From JADKAV01 sp963733395 (GTDB taxonomy: Bacteria; Actinomycetota; Actinomycetes; S36-B12; UBA10799): a DNA stretch of 64,000 bases. The notes beneath the pieces are model-generated. The model was not told the origin of the DNA, ran no database searches, and saw nothing but the letters and a program-made list of their open reading frames with translations. The stretch spans positions 62,001 through 126,000 of the forward strand of contig CAVTCZ010000019.1 in the NCBI GenBank assembly GCA_963733395.1. Reading direction: 5' to 3'. The number at the start of each line of letters is the position of its first letter. Positions within the stretch are counted from its first letter, which is position 1. Below, one piece after another: positions 38,477-47,249 of this stretch. Position numbers and translations under genes: made by a program.

Positions 38477-38690
38477 TCGTGCGGCACCGAGTAGTGCTGG
38501 TAGACCGTGGGCGTTGCCGAAGGTGTGTTGCTCGGCGCAGGCCGCCGCCGACCACGACCAGCGTCGGACCTCATCCACGATGCCCGCTCGCAGCGCACCT
38601 GCGCTCGCCAGGGCGGGGCCGCCAATCGGCCGGTCGGACTCTTCCTTGAGCCGGCGGAACACATCCGGATCGCAGCAGGCCCAAATGCTG
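38473..38690 (-). pseudogene. Degraded dihydrofolate-reductase-like remnant
   Basis: Minus-strand pieces RRLKEESDRPIGGPALASAG, then LRAGIVDEV and the end TVYQHYSVPHD match the C-terminal half of the intact gene at 39668-40219 (RLKEESDLSISGPTLAAHA, FRAGIVDDV, MVYQHYAVRNG), but in different frames and with an internal deletion. It converges on the protease gene with overlapping stops, as in the second copy. Confidence 0.75.
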
Positions 38691-38753
38691 GTCCGCGTGC
38701 TGGTCGCGGCGCCGGGGCGGCAGCCATGCAGTGGTCGCGCCGGACCTTGAGGG

Positions 38754-39104
38754 TCAATCCCAGCAGAGACAGAATGGATGCCCGGCGGGGTCGGCGTAGA
38801 CCCGGAACTGCTCGTCGTCGACGGCCTTGAGCAGTCGGGCCCCGCACGCGAGCACGTGTGCCTGCGCGGTCTCGACGTCGGGGACCCGCAGATCCACGTG
38901 CATCTGCTGGGGTGAGCCGTCGGGCCACTCGGGCGGGACGTGATCCGGCGCGAGTTGTACCGCGAGTCGTCGGCCGCCGGGGGCGTGGATGGCGTGCCAG
39001 TCATCGTTCTTCACGATGGTGCCACCGGTGACTGCGGCCCAGAACGCGCTCTCGGTCTCGATATCGGCTGCGTCGAACACAGTGACTATGTCGGTGATCT
39101 CCAC
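38754..39104 (-). CDS. VOC (glyoxalase-like) family protein
   Basis: 116 residues from GTG 39104, which follows TACGGT by 6 nt on the minus strand. One VOC betaalphabetabetabeta pair: VTVFDAADIETESAFWAAVT near the start, MHVDLRVPDVETAQAHVLAC, VYADPAGHPFCLCWD at the end. The His and Glu positions of metal-dependent members are only partly kept. Likely a small cytosolic isomerase, dioxygenase-like or binding protein; role unknown. It lies inside the duplicated segment. Confidence 0.8.
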   Translation of the reverse strand: MEITDIVTVFDAADIETESAFWAAVTGGTIVKNDDWHAIHAPGGRRLAVQLAPDHVPPEWPDGSPQQMHVDLRVPDVETAQAHVLACGARLLKAVDDEQFRVYADPAGHPFCLCWD

Positions 39105-39169
39105 GGCGACACCGTATCGAGGTTGGCGGTAAGTGGAGTTGCTCGGGCAGCGTACGGTTGCGCGAGTGT

Positions 39170-39290
39170 TGCGCCGTTGCTGCCCGGAGCGCGAGTGTTG
39201 CGCCGTTGCTGGTTTCGGGCTCGAAACCAGCAACCGTGCAACAGTCGCGGAGCGGAACCAGCAACCGTGCAACAGTCGCGGAGCCAGATT
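39170..39290. repeat. Intergenic repeat, AACCAGCAACC family (copy 2, with inverted units)
   Basis: Direct units AACCAGCAACCGTGCAACAG at ~39225 and ~39256, preceded by inverted units (GAGTGTTGCGCCGTTGCTG) at ~39165-39215. The inverted and direct units can pair into a large hairpin. Same family as 37110-37175. Confidence 0.72.
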
Positions 39291-39309
39291 GCCCGGCGTA
39301 CCCACCAGG

Positions 39310-39671
39310 TGTCCGGTGGTTGCCGGTCGCGGTCGCGCTGGCCCTGCCAGCGGTACCGGTCGCCGCCCGCACCACCCCCGGGCGCACGATCCGCTACCAC
39401 CAAACCTTCCCGGGGAGTTGGCACTGGAGCCTTCGGCGGGCCGTGCGGACCACCTCGGGGGCGAAGATCCGCTTCGCAGCCGTGAAGCGGACTCGCGCCG
39501 AATCTGGTCATCGGGTACGGCGACATCGACACGATCGCCTACTACGTGGACAACACGCACTACGGGCTGTGCGGGGTCTCCGAGGGTCCGGTATGCCTGA
39601 CCTGCTAGGCCGTCGACGAGGTGGCAAGCACCCCGTCACCCCGCGAGGTTGTGCACGGGCCCCGGCTCTAG
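39310..39671 (+). pseudogene. Internally deleted duplicate of the matrixin-like protease
   Basis: The first ~45 codons parallel the intact gene (signal peptide, then GRTIRYHQTFPGSWHWSLRR versus GKTIRYYDTLPKNWDWSIQQ). The sequence then jumps to its last ~45 codons (YVDNTHYGLCGVSEGPVCLT; EVASTPSPREVVHGPRL). The zinc site and everything between are deleted, and an in-frame stop interrupts the end. Its stop overlaps the following minus-strand reductase exactly as in copy 1. Confidence 0.85.
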
Positions 39672-40219
39672 CCGTTCCGTACCGCGTAGTGCTGGTACAC
39701 CATGCCGTTGTCGAAGCTGCGATGGTCACGCAGGTCGAAGCCCGCTGTCAGTCCCTGCGGGAAGGCGGGCAGGCCCCCGCCGACGAGGCACGGCGCGACG
39801 AAGAGGTGAACGTCGTCGACGATCCCCGCTCGAAATGCATGCGCCGCCAGGGTCGGGCCGCTGATCGACAGGTCGGACTCCTCCTTGAGCCGGGACACCT
39901 CCGCCGGATCGAACGACCGCTCCAGGCGCGTTCTCGGGGTGGTCGTGGCCGTCAGCGTCGTCGAGTAGACGACCTTCTCCGCAGCCCGCCAGATGTCGGC
40001 GTAGTCAGCCATCGCCGGCGAATCCGTGGCCGTGATCGTCTCCCAGACCGACATCACCTCGTACATCCGGCGGCCGTAGAGGTGGGTGCCGATGGGACGT
40101 TCGAGGTCGTTGATGAACGCGTGGACGGTCTCGTCGGGCATCGCCCAGTCGAACCGTCCAGACGGATCGGCCACGTAGCCGTCGACGGACATGAGCGCGG
40201 CGTAGGTCAGGCGGGCCAT
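39668..40219 (-). CDS. Dihydrofolate reductase / RibD C-terminal-like reductase
   Basis: 183 residues. YAALMSVDGYVADPSGRFDW near the start is the NADPH-site signature of the RibD_C group; GTHLYGRRMYEVM, LKEESDLSISGPTLAAHAFR and LFVAPCLVGGGLPAF follow in the usual order. Probably a cytosolic NADPH-dependent reductase, though the substrate of this subgroup is not established. A broken duplicate is at 38473-38690. Confidence 0.88.
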   Translation of the reverse strand: MARLTYAALMSVDGYVADPSGRFDWAMPDETVHAFINDLERPIGTHLYGRRMYEVMSVWETITATDSPAMADYADIWRAAEKVVYSTTLTATTTPRTRLERSFDPAEVSRLKEESDLSISGPTLAAHAFRAGIVDDVHLFVAPCLVGGGLPAFPQGLTAGFDLRDHRSFDNGMVYQHYAVRNG

Positions 40220-40334
40220 GGCTCATCGTCGCCCGCGCCTGCGCCAGTTCTATGACGTTGTTGCCCTCGACACGCCGGGCGGGAGGGCAACAGCGTCTCA
40301 AATCCCGACCGCGGACTTGGCTAGTTTGGCCCCT

Positions 40335-42609
40335 GTGCCAACTGCAGATGACGCCCAGGTGAAGCCCAAGTCCCTCTGGTGGCGCATTCTCAAGTGGCTA
40401 CTCATCCTCCTGCTCGTGCTGGTGCTGCTGGCGGTCGCTGCCGGGGTCTACCTCTGGACGCAGATCCCGAAGGACCGACTCGACCCGATCCAGCCTGGCG
40501 CCCTGACGGTCAACGCCGAGCAGGAGACGCTGCGCACCGGGCCGTTCGAGGTCGAGGTCACCGACAACGCCGTGCGAATCGTCGAGAACGGCGCCATCGC
40601 CTGGCAGACCCAGCCGGGGGTGGCGTTCCTGTCGGCCGGCAAGGGCAGCGTCAGTTTCACCGAGCACTTGGGCTACTTCTGGGCCGACGTCCAGCGATCG
40701 GGGACCATGCCCGACCAAACGGTGGACACTGTCGAGCAGCGGGGGCCGCAGGTGCGGATCACCGGGACCTTGCGCGGCGACGGCGGTTCGGCCGACTACA
40801 CCGTGACCCTGCTGGCCGTGCCCAAGTCGGCGGCGGTCCGGGCGCTGCAGATGAACGTCCGGGCGCAAGGCGTTGACAGCGTCGTGCTCACCGCGGGCAT
40901 CGCCAACGGCGAGAAACTGTACGGCCTCGGCGAGCAGTACCGGCAACTCGACCTGACCGGGTCGATCACGCCGATTCTGCCGCGGGAGCAGGGCATCGGC
41001 CGCGGCGAGCAGCCCCTGACCTACCTGGCCGACGTCGCGCAGAAGGCCGGTGGCAACCTCACGACGACCTATGCGGCGTGGCCCTCCTACGTGACCAGCG
41101 AGAACAAGGCCTTCACATTCGCGGACACCGAAGCCAGCGGGGCCTTCACCATCGCGGACTTCTCCCGCAACGGGCAGGCCAGCCTGGAGGCGTGGTCGCC
41201 CACGATCTCCGCGGAGATCTACGTCGCCGGAACGCCGGAGGCTGTGATCGCCGCGCGGGAGACCGGCAAGACCCGCCCCGCGCTGGCCGATTGGGTGCAG
41301 CGGGGCGCGGTGTTGGGGTTGCAGGGCGGCACCGACAAAGTACGCACCGTCGTGCGCGAGATGCAGGCGGCCGGGACCGAGATCTCCGGGGTCTGGCTGC
41401 AGGACTGGACGGGCAAGCGCACGACGAGCTTCGGCGACCGGCTGTGGTGGACCTGGCAGTTGGACAAGCAGCGATACCCCGGGTGGCGACGACTCGTGCG
41501 CGACCTGAACAAGGACGGCATCCAGGTGCTGACCTACATCAACCCGTGGCTGGTGGATCCCACGCAGAAGGGCGATGCCACGATCGACAACCTCTACGCA
41601 GGAGGCCATCGACAAGGGCTACACGGTGCAGACCCAGGCCGGGCAGCCGTACCTGATGGACCAGAACGGATTCGAGGCAGTGCTGGTCGACTTCACCAAC
41701 CCGGCGGCCCGCGACTGGTACGCCGATGTGATCGCCGAGGATGTGCTGGGTGCCGGTGCGGTGGGCTTCATGGCCGACTTCGGCGAAGCGCTGCCGTACG
41801 ACGCGAAGTTGTTCGACGGCGACGCTGCGATCGTGCACAACCTGTACCCGCAACTGTGGGCCTCGGTGGTGCGGCAGGGATGCGATCAGGCCGGTCAGCC
41901 GCAGTGCCTGGCGTTCATGCGTTCGGCGTTCATCGGCTCCGCGCAGCAGGTTCCGATGATGTGGAACGGCGACCAGATGGTGGACTACGCCGAGCAGGAC
42001 GGGATGGCCAGCGCCGTCTACGGAATGCTGTCCGGCGGGATCTCGGGGTCACCGCTGTGGCACAGCGACATCGGCGGCTACACGAGCATCAACGCGGTGG
42101 TGAAGAACTACGTGCGGCCGCCGGAGTTGAACACCCGGTGGGCGCAGATGCAGGCGTTCGGGGTCATGATGCGCACGCATGAGGGAAACCGCCCGGCGCA
42201 GAACCAGCAGGTCTACGACACCCCGGAAACCCGGGCCGCCTTTGCGGAGGCGTCCAAGATCTACGCCGCGTTGTACCCGTACCGCAAGACCGTGATCGAC
42301 GCGGCCGTCGCCACCGGCGTACCGGCCATCCGGCCGACCTGGATGGTCTATCCGGACACGGCGGCAGCGGACGCCGACCTGCAGTTCTTCCTCGGCGATC
42401 ACCTGCTGGTGGCACCGGTGCTGGCCGAAGGCGCGGACACGGTGTCGGTGTCCTTCCCGCCGGGCGAATGGGTCAACGTGCTGACCGGGGAGTCGTTCGC
42501 CGGGGACCAGACCGTCGACGTGCCGGCGCCGCTGGACACGCCCGCGGCCTTCGTGTCGGCCGACGACCCGGTGGGCAAGCAGATCCGGGCGGCGCTGGCG
42601 CAGCGGTAG
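40335..42609 (+). CDS. Membrane-anchored GH31 glycosidase, sulfoquinovosidase-like (frameshifted)
   Basis: About 757 residues. Residues ~18-36 are one transmembrane anchor (ILLLVLVLLAVAAGVYL), the rest external. Catalytic nucleophile Asp in GFMADFGEALP and acid/base Asp in MWNGDQMVDY are those of GH31. The WTGKRTTSFGDRLWW segment keeps the Arg and Trp that bind the sulfonate in E. coli YihQ, and HSDIGGYTS keeps the Tyr, so sulfoquinovosidase activity (release of sulfoquinovose from sulfolipid glycosides) is likely. A frame break near 41600 splits it. GTG 40335 follows TAGTTT by 7 nt. Confidence 0.83.
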
Positions 42610-42659
42610 GAACTTCGTGCCGAATCCGGCCACGGATGGCCGGATTCGGCGCCAAGTTC
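42610..42659. terminator. Hairpin terminator-like repeat
   Basis: GCCGAATCCGGCCA (42619-42632) pairs exactly with 42637-42650 around a 4-nt loop; outer AACTT/AAGTT extend the stem with three mismatches. Same family as 27600-27647. It begins right at the GH31 stop. Confidence 0.7.
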
Positions 42660-42680
42660 GCGCGAACCTACTGTGGAGCC

Positions 42681-43190
42681 ATGGTCCGGATCGCCACCGC
42701 TGCCGACGCCCCGGCCATCGCGCGCCTTGCCGCCCGCACCTTCCCGCTGGCATGCCCCGACCACACGCCCGCCCGAGGCGATCGCGGAGCACATCCGCAC
42801 GGAACTGAGCCGGGACCGGTTCGTCGAGTACATGGCCAGCGCGCAGTTCCTGGTCGTCGATGGCGCGGACGGCGAGGTGTGCGGGTACGTCATGCTGGCG
42901 ACCGATCCGCCACCGATCCAGACCGAGTGGGCCAACCCACTGGAATTGCGCCGGATCTACGTGGATCCGAAGCCGCCCACGGCAGCGGTGTGGCGGCGGC
43001 GCTGATGCAGGAGAGCCTGCGCTTCGCGCACAGTCAGGGTCACGACTGGATCTGGCTGGGCACCAACGAGCAGAACAAGCGCGCGATCCGGTTCTACGAG
43101 AAGTTCGGGTTCACGATCGTGGGCGAGCGCACCTTCCGGGTCGCACATTCGGTCGAGTCGGATCACGTCATGGCCCGCCCCGTACCGTAG
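42681..43190 (+). CDS. GNAT family N-acetyltransferase (two frameshifts)
   Basis: About 169 residues. VRIATAADAPAIARLAARTF opens the GNAT fold; ELRRIYVDPK precedes the acetyl-CoA loop, which reads GSGVAAALMQESLRFAHSQG after a frame break at ~42975; NKRAIRFYEKFGF ends it. Another break is at ~42772. Acetyl-CoA-dependent acetylation of an unknown amine. ATG 42681 follows TACTGT by 6 nt; the next gene starts 4 bp after its stop. Confidence 0.82.
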   Translation: MVRIATAADAPAIARLAARTFPLACPDHTPARGDRGAHPHGTEPGPVRRVHGQRAVPGRRWRGRRGVRVRHAGDRSATDPDRVGQPTGIAPDLRGSEAAHGSGVAAALMQESLRFAHSQGHDWIWLGTNEQNKRAIRFYEKFGFTIVGERTFRVAHSVESDHVMARPVP

Positions 43191-43194
43191 GGGC

Positions 43195-44373
43195 ATGACC
43201 GACTACGACCTCGTTGTCTACGGCGCCACCGGGTTCACGGGCAAGCTCGTCGCGGAGTACCTGGCGAACCGCGGGGCAACCGAGACCATCGCCCTGGCTG
43301 GGCGTTCCCGCAGCAAACTCGAAGCCGTCCGCGACGAACTCGGCGTGGTCTGGCCGATAGTCACCGCGGATGCGTCCGACCCCGCGGCGCTGAAGAAGCT
43401 CGCCCAATCGACCAAGGCCGTGGTCACCACCGTCGGTCCGTACTGGAAGTACGGACTGCCGCTGGTCGAGGCCTGCGCGAAAGCCGGCACCCACTACGCG
43501 GACCTCGCCGGCGAGGTCTTGTTCATTCGCGAGAGCATCGACCGCTACGACCAGGTCGCGAAGGAGTCCGGCGCCCGCATCGTGCACGCCAGCGGATTCG
43601 ACTCGATCCCCTCCGACCTGGGCGTGTACTTGCTGCATGAAGCCGCCGAGGGTGAGCTGGGGGAGACGGTGATGGCCGTGCGCTGGGCCAGCGGTGGCTT
43701 CAGCGGCGGCACCGTCGCCAGCGGCATCGGGCAGATGGAAGCGGCCAAGGCCGACCCGGCGCTGAAGCAGATCATGGGCGACCCGTACGCGTTGACCCCG
43801 GGGCACTCCGGCCCCGACCGCGGCGACCAGATGTGGGTGCACTACGAGCCGGTGCTGGATTCATGGACCGGGCCGTGGGTGATGGCCATGATCAACGCCC
43901 GGGTGGTGCGCCGCTCGAACCTGCTGCTGGACTACGCCTACGGCCAGGAGTTCGGCTACAAGGAGGTCGTCGCCACCGGTTCCGGGATGGGCGGGCGCGC
44001 CCGGGCGGCTGCGCTGGCAGCAGCGACGACCGGCGGGATGGCCGCGATGTCGGTAGCCCCGGCCCGCAAGGTGGCCGCTCGCTTCCTGCCCGAACCCGGG
44101 GAGGGCCCGAGTGCCGAAGCCCAGGAGAAGGGCGGGTTCCGCATCGAGTTCCGCAGCAGCTTGCCGGACGGGCGGGTGTATGGCGCGGAGGTCATCGGCA
44201 AGGGCGACCCCGGTTACGCCGCCACCTCCCGGATGCTGTCGGAGTCGGGCTTGTGTCTCTCGACCACCGAAGGGCCGGGCGGTGTGCTCACCCCGGCCGC
44301 GGCGATGGGCGACGCGTTGGTCGAGCGGCTGCGGGACGCGGGGATGACGCTGCGTGCGTGGCAGGTCCACTGA
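43195..44373 (+). CDS. Trans-acting enoyl reductase / saccharopine dehydrogenase-like protein
   Basis: 392 residues. NAD(P)-binding VVYGATGFTGKLVAEYL at the N-terminus, VGPYWKYGLPLVEACAKAGT, YADLAGEVLFIRE and HASGFDSIPSDLGVY are characteristic of the mycobacterial Rv2953-like family, in which a member reduces enoyl intermediates of polyketide lipids. No polyketide synthase is in this window, so the substrate is unknown. ATG 43195 is 6 nt from TACCGT, inside the end of the acetyltransferase gene. Confidence 0.87.
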   Translation: MTDYDLVVYGATGFTGKLVAEYLANRGATETIALAGRSRSKLEAVRDELGVVWPIVTADASDPAALKKLAQSTKAVVTTVGPYWKYGLPLVEACAKAGTHYADLAGEVLFIRESIDRYDQVAKESGARIVHASGFDSIPSDLGVYLLHEAAEGELGETVMAVRWASGGFSGGTVASGIGQMEAAKADPALKQIMGDPYALTPGHSGPDRGDQMWVHYEPVLDSWTGPWVMAMINARVVRRSNLLLDYAYGQEFGYKEVVATGSGMGGRARAAALAAATTGGMAAMSVAPARKVAARFLPEPGEGPSAEAQEKGGFRIEFRSSLPDGRVYGAEVIGKGDPGYAATSRMLSESGLCLSTTEGPGGVLTPAAAMGDALVERLRDAGMTLRAWQVH

Positions 44374-44412
44374 CCTGGTCAAGGTACGCGCGACGGGTCT
44401 AGCCTCGGTGTC

Positions 44413-44682
44413 ATGAGCGATGACCAGTTGCGGGCTGCGGCAGTCAAACGGATCAAGGACAAGCGCAATGCTTTGAGCGTGGTCGGCGTGTTCGTGATCG
44501 TGTCGATCCTGCTGACCGCGATTTGGGCGCTGTCCGGTGGGGGGTACTTCTGGCCGATCTGGGCGATGTTCGGGATGGGCATCGCGTCGTTGTTCATCCT
44601 GTGGGGCACGTTCGGCCCGCAGAACCGGCAACCGTCTGAGCAGGAGATCGCCGACGAGATGCGCAAGATGCGCGGTCAGTGA
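44413..44682 (+). CDS. 2TM-domain small membrane protein
   Basis: 89 residues with two transmembrane helices (NALSVVGVFVIVSILLTAIW; FWPIWAMFGMGIASLFILWG) and charged ends, matching the 2TM Pfam domain common in actinobacteria. Function unknown. ATG 44413 follows TAGCCT by 7 nt, indicating a leaderless mRNA. Confidence 0.83.
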   Translation: MSDDQLRAAAVKRIKDKRNALSVVGVFVIVSILLTAIWALSGGGYFWPIWAMFGMGIASLFILWGTFGPQNRQPSEQEIADEMRKMRGQ

Positions 44683-44772
44683 CCGACTGGAGAACTTCAC
44701 GAGGTGCGCGGACACACGGGTGGCTTCGGCAACGCCGTGGACAACCTCCAACCTGGCGCGCGCACGCCGGAC

Positions 44773-45156
44773 TCACCCGCGAAAGCCACCGGCCCCTGGG
44801 ATCGGGGCAGTTCCGCCCTGCACCTTGCGAGACTGATTCCGGCCCACCCACAGGCCCACGGCGATGCCCAGCACATCGGCGGCGAAGTCCCAGATGTCGC
44901 CCCCGCGTTGGGGCAGTAGGTAGTTCTGCACCACCTCGCTGGCCGCGGCTTGCAGCACCATGGCGGCCGCGACCCATCGACCCGGGATTCCGGCGCGCAG
45001 TCCGAGCCAAGTGACGGTTGCGAAGAGCGTGAAATGGACTGCCTTGTCCAGGGGCAGGCCGGTGTCGATGCTGGGTGCCCGCGGTACGTAGAGCGCCCAG
45101 AATTGGACGAGGAGCAGGGCGGCGAATGCGATCTGCCATCCGCGTCGCCCGGTCAT
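44773..45156 (-). CDS. VanZ-like membrane protein
   Basis: 127 residues with about four transmembrane helices. PLDKAVHFTLFATVTWLGLR and SEVVQNYLLPQRGGDIWDFA are the conserved VanZ-family blocks (Asp-Lys-x-x-His and the W/D motif). VanZ-like proteins are of uncertain function, associated with glycopeptide tolerance in enterococci. ATG 45156 lies 6 nt from minus-strand TACGCT. Confidence 0.85.
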   Translation of the reverse strand: MTGRRGWQIAFAALLLVQFWALYVPRAPSIDTGLPLDKAVHFTLFATVTWLGLRAGIPGRWVAAAMVLQAAASEVVQNYLLPQRGGDIWDFAADVLGIAVGLWVGRNQSRKVQGGTAPIPGAGGFRG

Positions 45157-45178
45157 CGACCCAGCGTAGGTTAGGGGC
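45157..45178. promoter_or_regulatory. 22-bp overlapping divergent leaderless promoters
   Basis: The whole gap between the VanZ-like ATG (45156, minus) and the DUF1801 ATG (45179, plus) is 22 bp. Minus-strand TACGCT covers 45163-45168 and plus-strand TAGGTT covers 45167-45172, overlapping by 2 bp, each 6 nt from its start codon. Both -35 regions must lie inside the other gene. Confidence 0.65.
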
Positions 45179-45562
45179 ATGAAGACCAGTGCGAACGGAG
45201 CCGACGTCGCGGCCTTCCTGGCCGGTGTTGACAACGTGCGGCGGCGTGAAGACGCGCAGCGGGCAGTAGCCATCCTCGGCGAGGTCACCGGCGTCGAGCC
45301 GCGCATGTGGGGCACAGCCATCGTCGGGTTCGGGGACAGCGAGTACACGAACACGTCCGGAACGCACGCCTGGTTCGTGCTCGGAGTCTCACCACGCAAA
45401 GCCGCCCTCACGCTCTACGTGCCAGGCGCGACCGACTCGCCCCTGCTGGACCGGCTCGGACCGCACTCGACCGGCAAGGGCTGCCTGTACATCAAGGACC
45501 TGCGCGCCGTGGACGAGGCGGTGCTGCGCGACATCGTCAAAGAGGGTTGGGAGAAACCATGA
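45179..45562 (+). CDS. DUF1801 (YdhG-like) protein
   Basis: 127 residues. VEPRMWGTAIVGFGDSEYTN, WFVLGVSPRKAALTLYV and the closing GKGCLYIKDLRAVDEAVL are the family's conserved blocks. Homologues are small cytosolic proteins sometimes linked to iron handling; role unproven. It overlaps the downstream hydratase by ATGA (45559). Confidence 0.85.
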   Translation: MKTSANGADVAAFLAGVDNVRRREDAQRAVAILGEVTGVEPRMWGTAIVGFGDSEYTNTSGTHAWFVLGVSPRKAALTLYVPGATDSPLLDRLGPHSTGKGCLYIKDLRAVDEAVLRDIVKEGWEKP

Positions 45563-46338
45563 AGGTGGAAGTGGAGCAGCGCGGACACGTGCTGCTGATC
45601 GGAGTCAACCGGCCGGAGAAGCGCAATGCCTTCGACCTCGAGTTGATCGACCAGTTCGGCGCAGCGTTCGAGCGGCTGGCCACCGACCCGGAACTGCGGG
45701 TCGGTGTGGTGCATGCGTTCGGCGATCACTTCAGCGCCGGTCTGGACCTCGCGCAGGTGGGCCCCGAGGTGGCGAAGGCCGGGCCTCAGGCGCTGTCCGG
45801 GGACTACCAGTTCGACCCCTTCGGGATGTGGGGGCCGCCGGTGCCGAAGCCGGTCGTGATGGCGGTGCAGGGCATCGCGTACACGCTCAGCATCGAGTTG
45901 GCGCTGGCCAGTGACATCGTCATCGCCGCCGACGACGTGCGGTTCCGGCAGTTGGAGATCGGCCGCGGGATCATCCCGTTCGAAGGCGCCACGCTGCGGG
46001 CCACCACCCAGCTCGGTTGGGGCAACGCCATGCGCTTCCTGCTGACCGCCGAGGAGTTCGGTGCCGACGAGGCCTACCGGATCGGGCTGGTCCAGGAGGT
46101 CGTTCCGGCCGGCCAGCAACTCGACCGGGCCGTTGCCATTGCCCAGACCATCGCCGCCCAGGCGCCGCTGGCGGTGCAGGCGACCCTGGCCAGTGCCCGG
46201 ATCACCCGCGATGCCGGGGAGGACGCCGCCCGCGAGCACATCAAGGAGGTCCTCGCGCAGATCATGGCGTCCGAGGACGCCGCCGAGGGGGTCCGGAGCT
46301 TCCTGGAGCGGCGGCCGGCGGAGTTCACGGGGCGGTGA
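45559..46338 (+). CDS. Enoyl-CoA hydratase/isomerase family protein
   Basis: 259 residues, intact. Catalytic glutamates in SIELALASDI and FRQLEIGRG; oxyanion segment GDHFSAGLDL. Start ATG 45559 overlaps the DUF1801 stop. It is a close paralogue of 377-1146 (shared GATLRA/F, GLVQE, LDRAV, EGVRSFLERRPAEFTG). Acyl-CoA hydration in the cytosol, substrate unknown. Confidence 0.92.
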   Translation: MKVEVEQRGHVLLIGVNRPEKRNAFDLELIDQFGAAFERLATDPELRVGVVHAFGDHFSAGLDLAQVGPEVAKAGPQALSGDYQFDPFGMWGPPVPKPVVMAVQGIAYTLSIELALASDIVIAADDVRFRQLEIGRGIIPFEGATLRATTQLGWGNAMRFLLTAEEFGADEAYRIGLVQEVVPAGQQLDRAVAIAQTIAAQAPLAVQATLASARITRDAGEDAAREHIKEVLAQIMASEDAAEGVRSFLERRPAEFTGR

Positions 46339-46348
46339 CGTCGACGCC

Positions 46349-46440
46349 GTGTCTGGATTGTCTTAATGATCATGCTCCCGCGACTGTGATCGTGAGGGAC
46401 TCGTCTTCGGCGGCCTTGATCATTAAGACAATCCAGACAC
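46349..46440. repeat. 24-bp perfect inverted repeat with 44-nt centre
   Basis: The arms at 46349-46372 and 46417-46440 are exact reverse complements of 24 nt and are AT-richer (GTCTTAATGATCA) than anything nearby. It lies between two convergent genes, 10 bp after the hydratase stop. It could be a bidirectional terminator, a small mobile (MITE-like) insertion or a protein-binding cruciform. Confidence 0.85.
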
Positions 46441-46452
46441 CGGGTCCGGGAC

Positions 46453-47224
46453 TCATCGCAGCCGGCGCCGCCCCCAACGGTCAGCCGCGTAACTGAGCGC
46501 CTCATCCACGCCGAGTTGCCGGGTGGAATTGCCCACCCGGACCCACATCTGAACCGGTTGCCCCTTGCCCGGGGTGAGGAACACCGGCCGGGTCGAGCCC
46601 AGAGTGCGTACGTGGCACACGGGCTGCCCGTCGAGGATCGGGAACGTCACCTCGATGTTCGCGGTCGCCGCGGCGCCCAGGGTCTTCGTGAGGTGGTCGC
46701 GCAGCCACAACTCGTAGCGGTCGAGGTCCGGGGACTTCATGAACTTGAGGTCCTCGGCCAGCCCCAGCCCGCGGCCCGCATCGTCGACGCCGATCAGCAG
46801 GTCGCCGCCACCGGAGTTGGCGAAGGCTGCCACGGTCTTGCTGATGACCATCTCCATCTTGTCGTCGCGCTGGCCGGTGTGCAGGTTGCAGCGCGCCGTG
46901 GATTTGAACTCCACCCGGGCGCTCTCGCCGGCGGCCACCAACTCGGCCGCGGTCGGGTGCGGCTGGCGGGTGAAGTACCCGACGATCAGCATCACCACCA
47001 ACAGTGCCCAGCGCCGACGTGATCAGCATGCCCAGCCAGTGCTCGCGGTAGTAGCCACCTCGCACCAGCGAGATAGTCAGCGCGCCGAGGGCCGCGCCCA
47101 CGATGCCGGACAGGACGGCCTCCGACCACCCCAGACGGACCCGGTTGCCCATCAACTGACGCATCGCAAGACCGAGGGCAGCACCGAAACCGACGGCGAG
47201 CAGGAAGGCGACACTGAGCGACAT
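46453..47224 (-). CDS. Membrane protein with AlbA_2-type (Schlafen-like) nucleic-acid-binding domain (frameshifted)
   Basis: About 257 residues. Two to three transmembrane helices come first (SLSVAFLLAVGFGAALGLAM; LIVGYF). After a frame break near 47005 the soluble half carries SARVEFKSTARCNLHTGQRD and KTVAAFANSGGGDLLIGVDD, the AlbA_2 signature found in Schlafen-like and ATP-binding regulators. The combination suggests a membrane-tethered nucleic-acid or nucleotide-binding protein. Function unknown. Divergent from the MDR gene with 25 bp between starts. Confidence 0.8.
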
Positions 47225-47249
47225 GGCCAGACCAAAGTATCGTGCTGGC

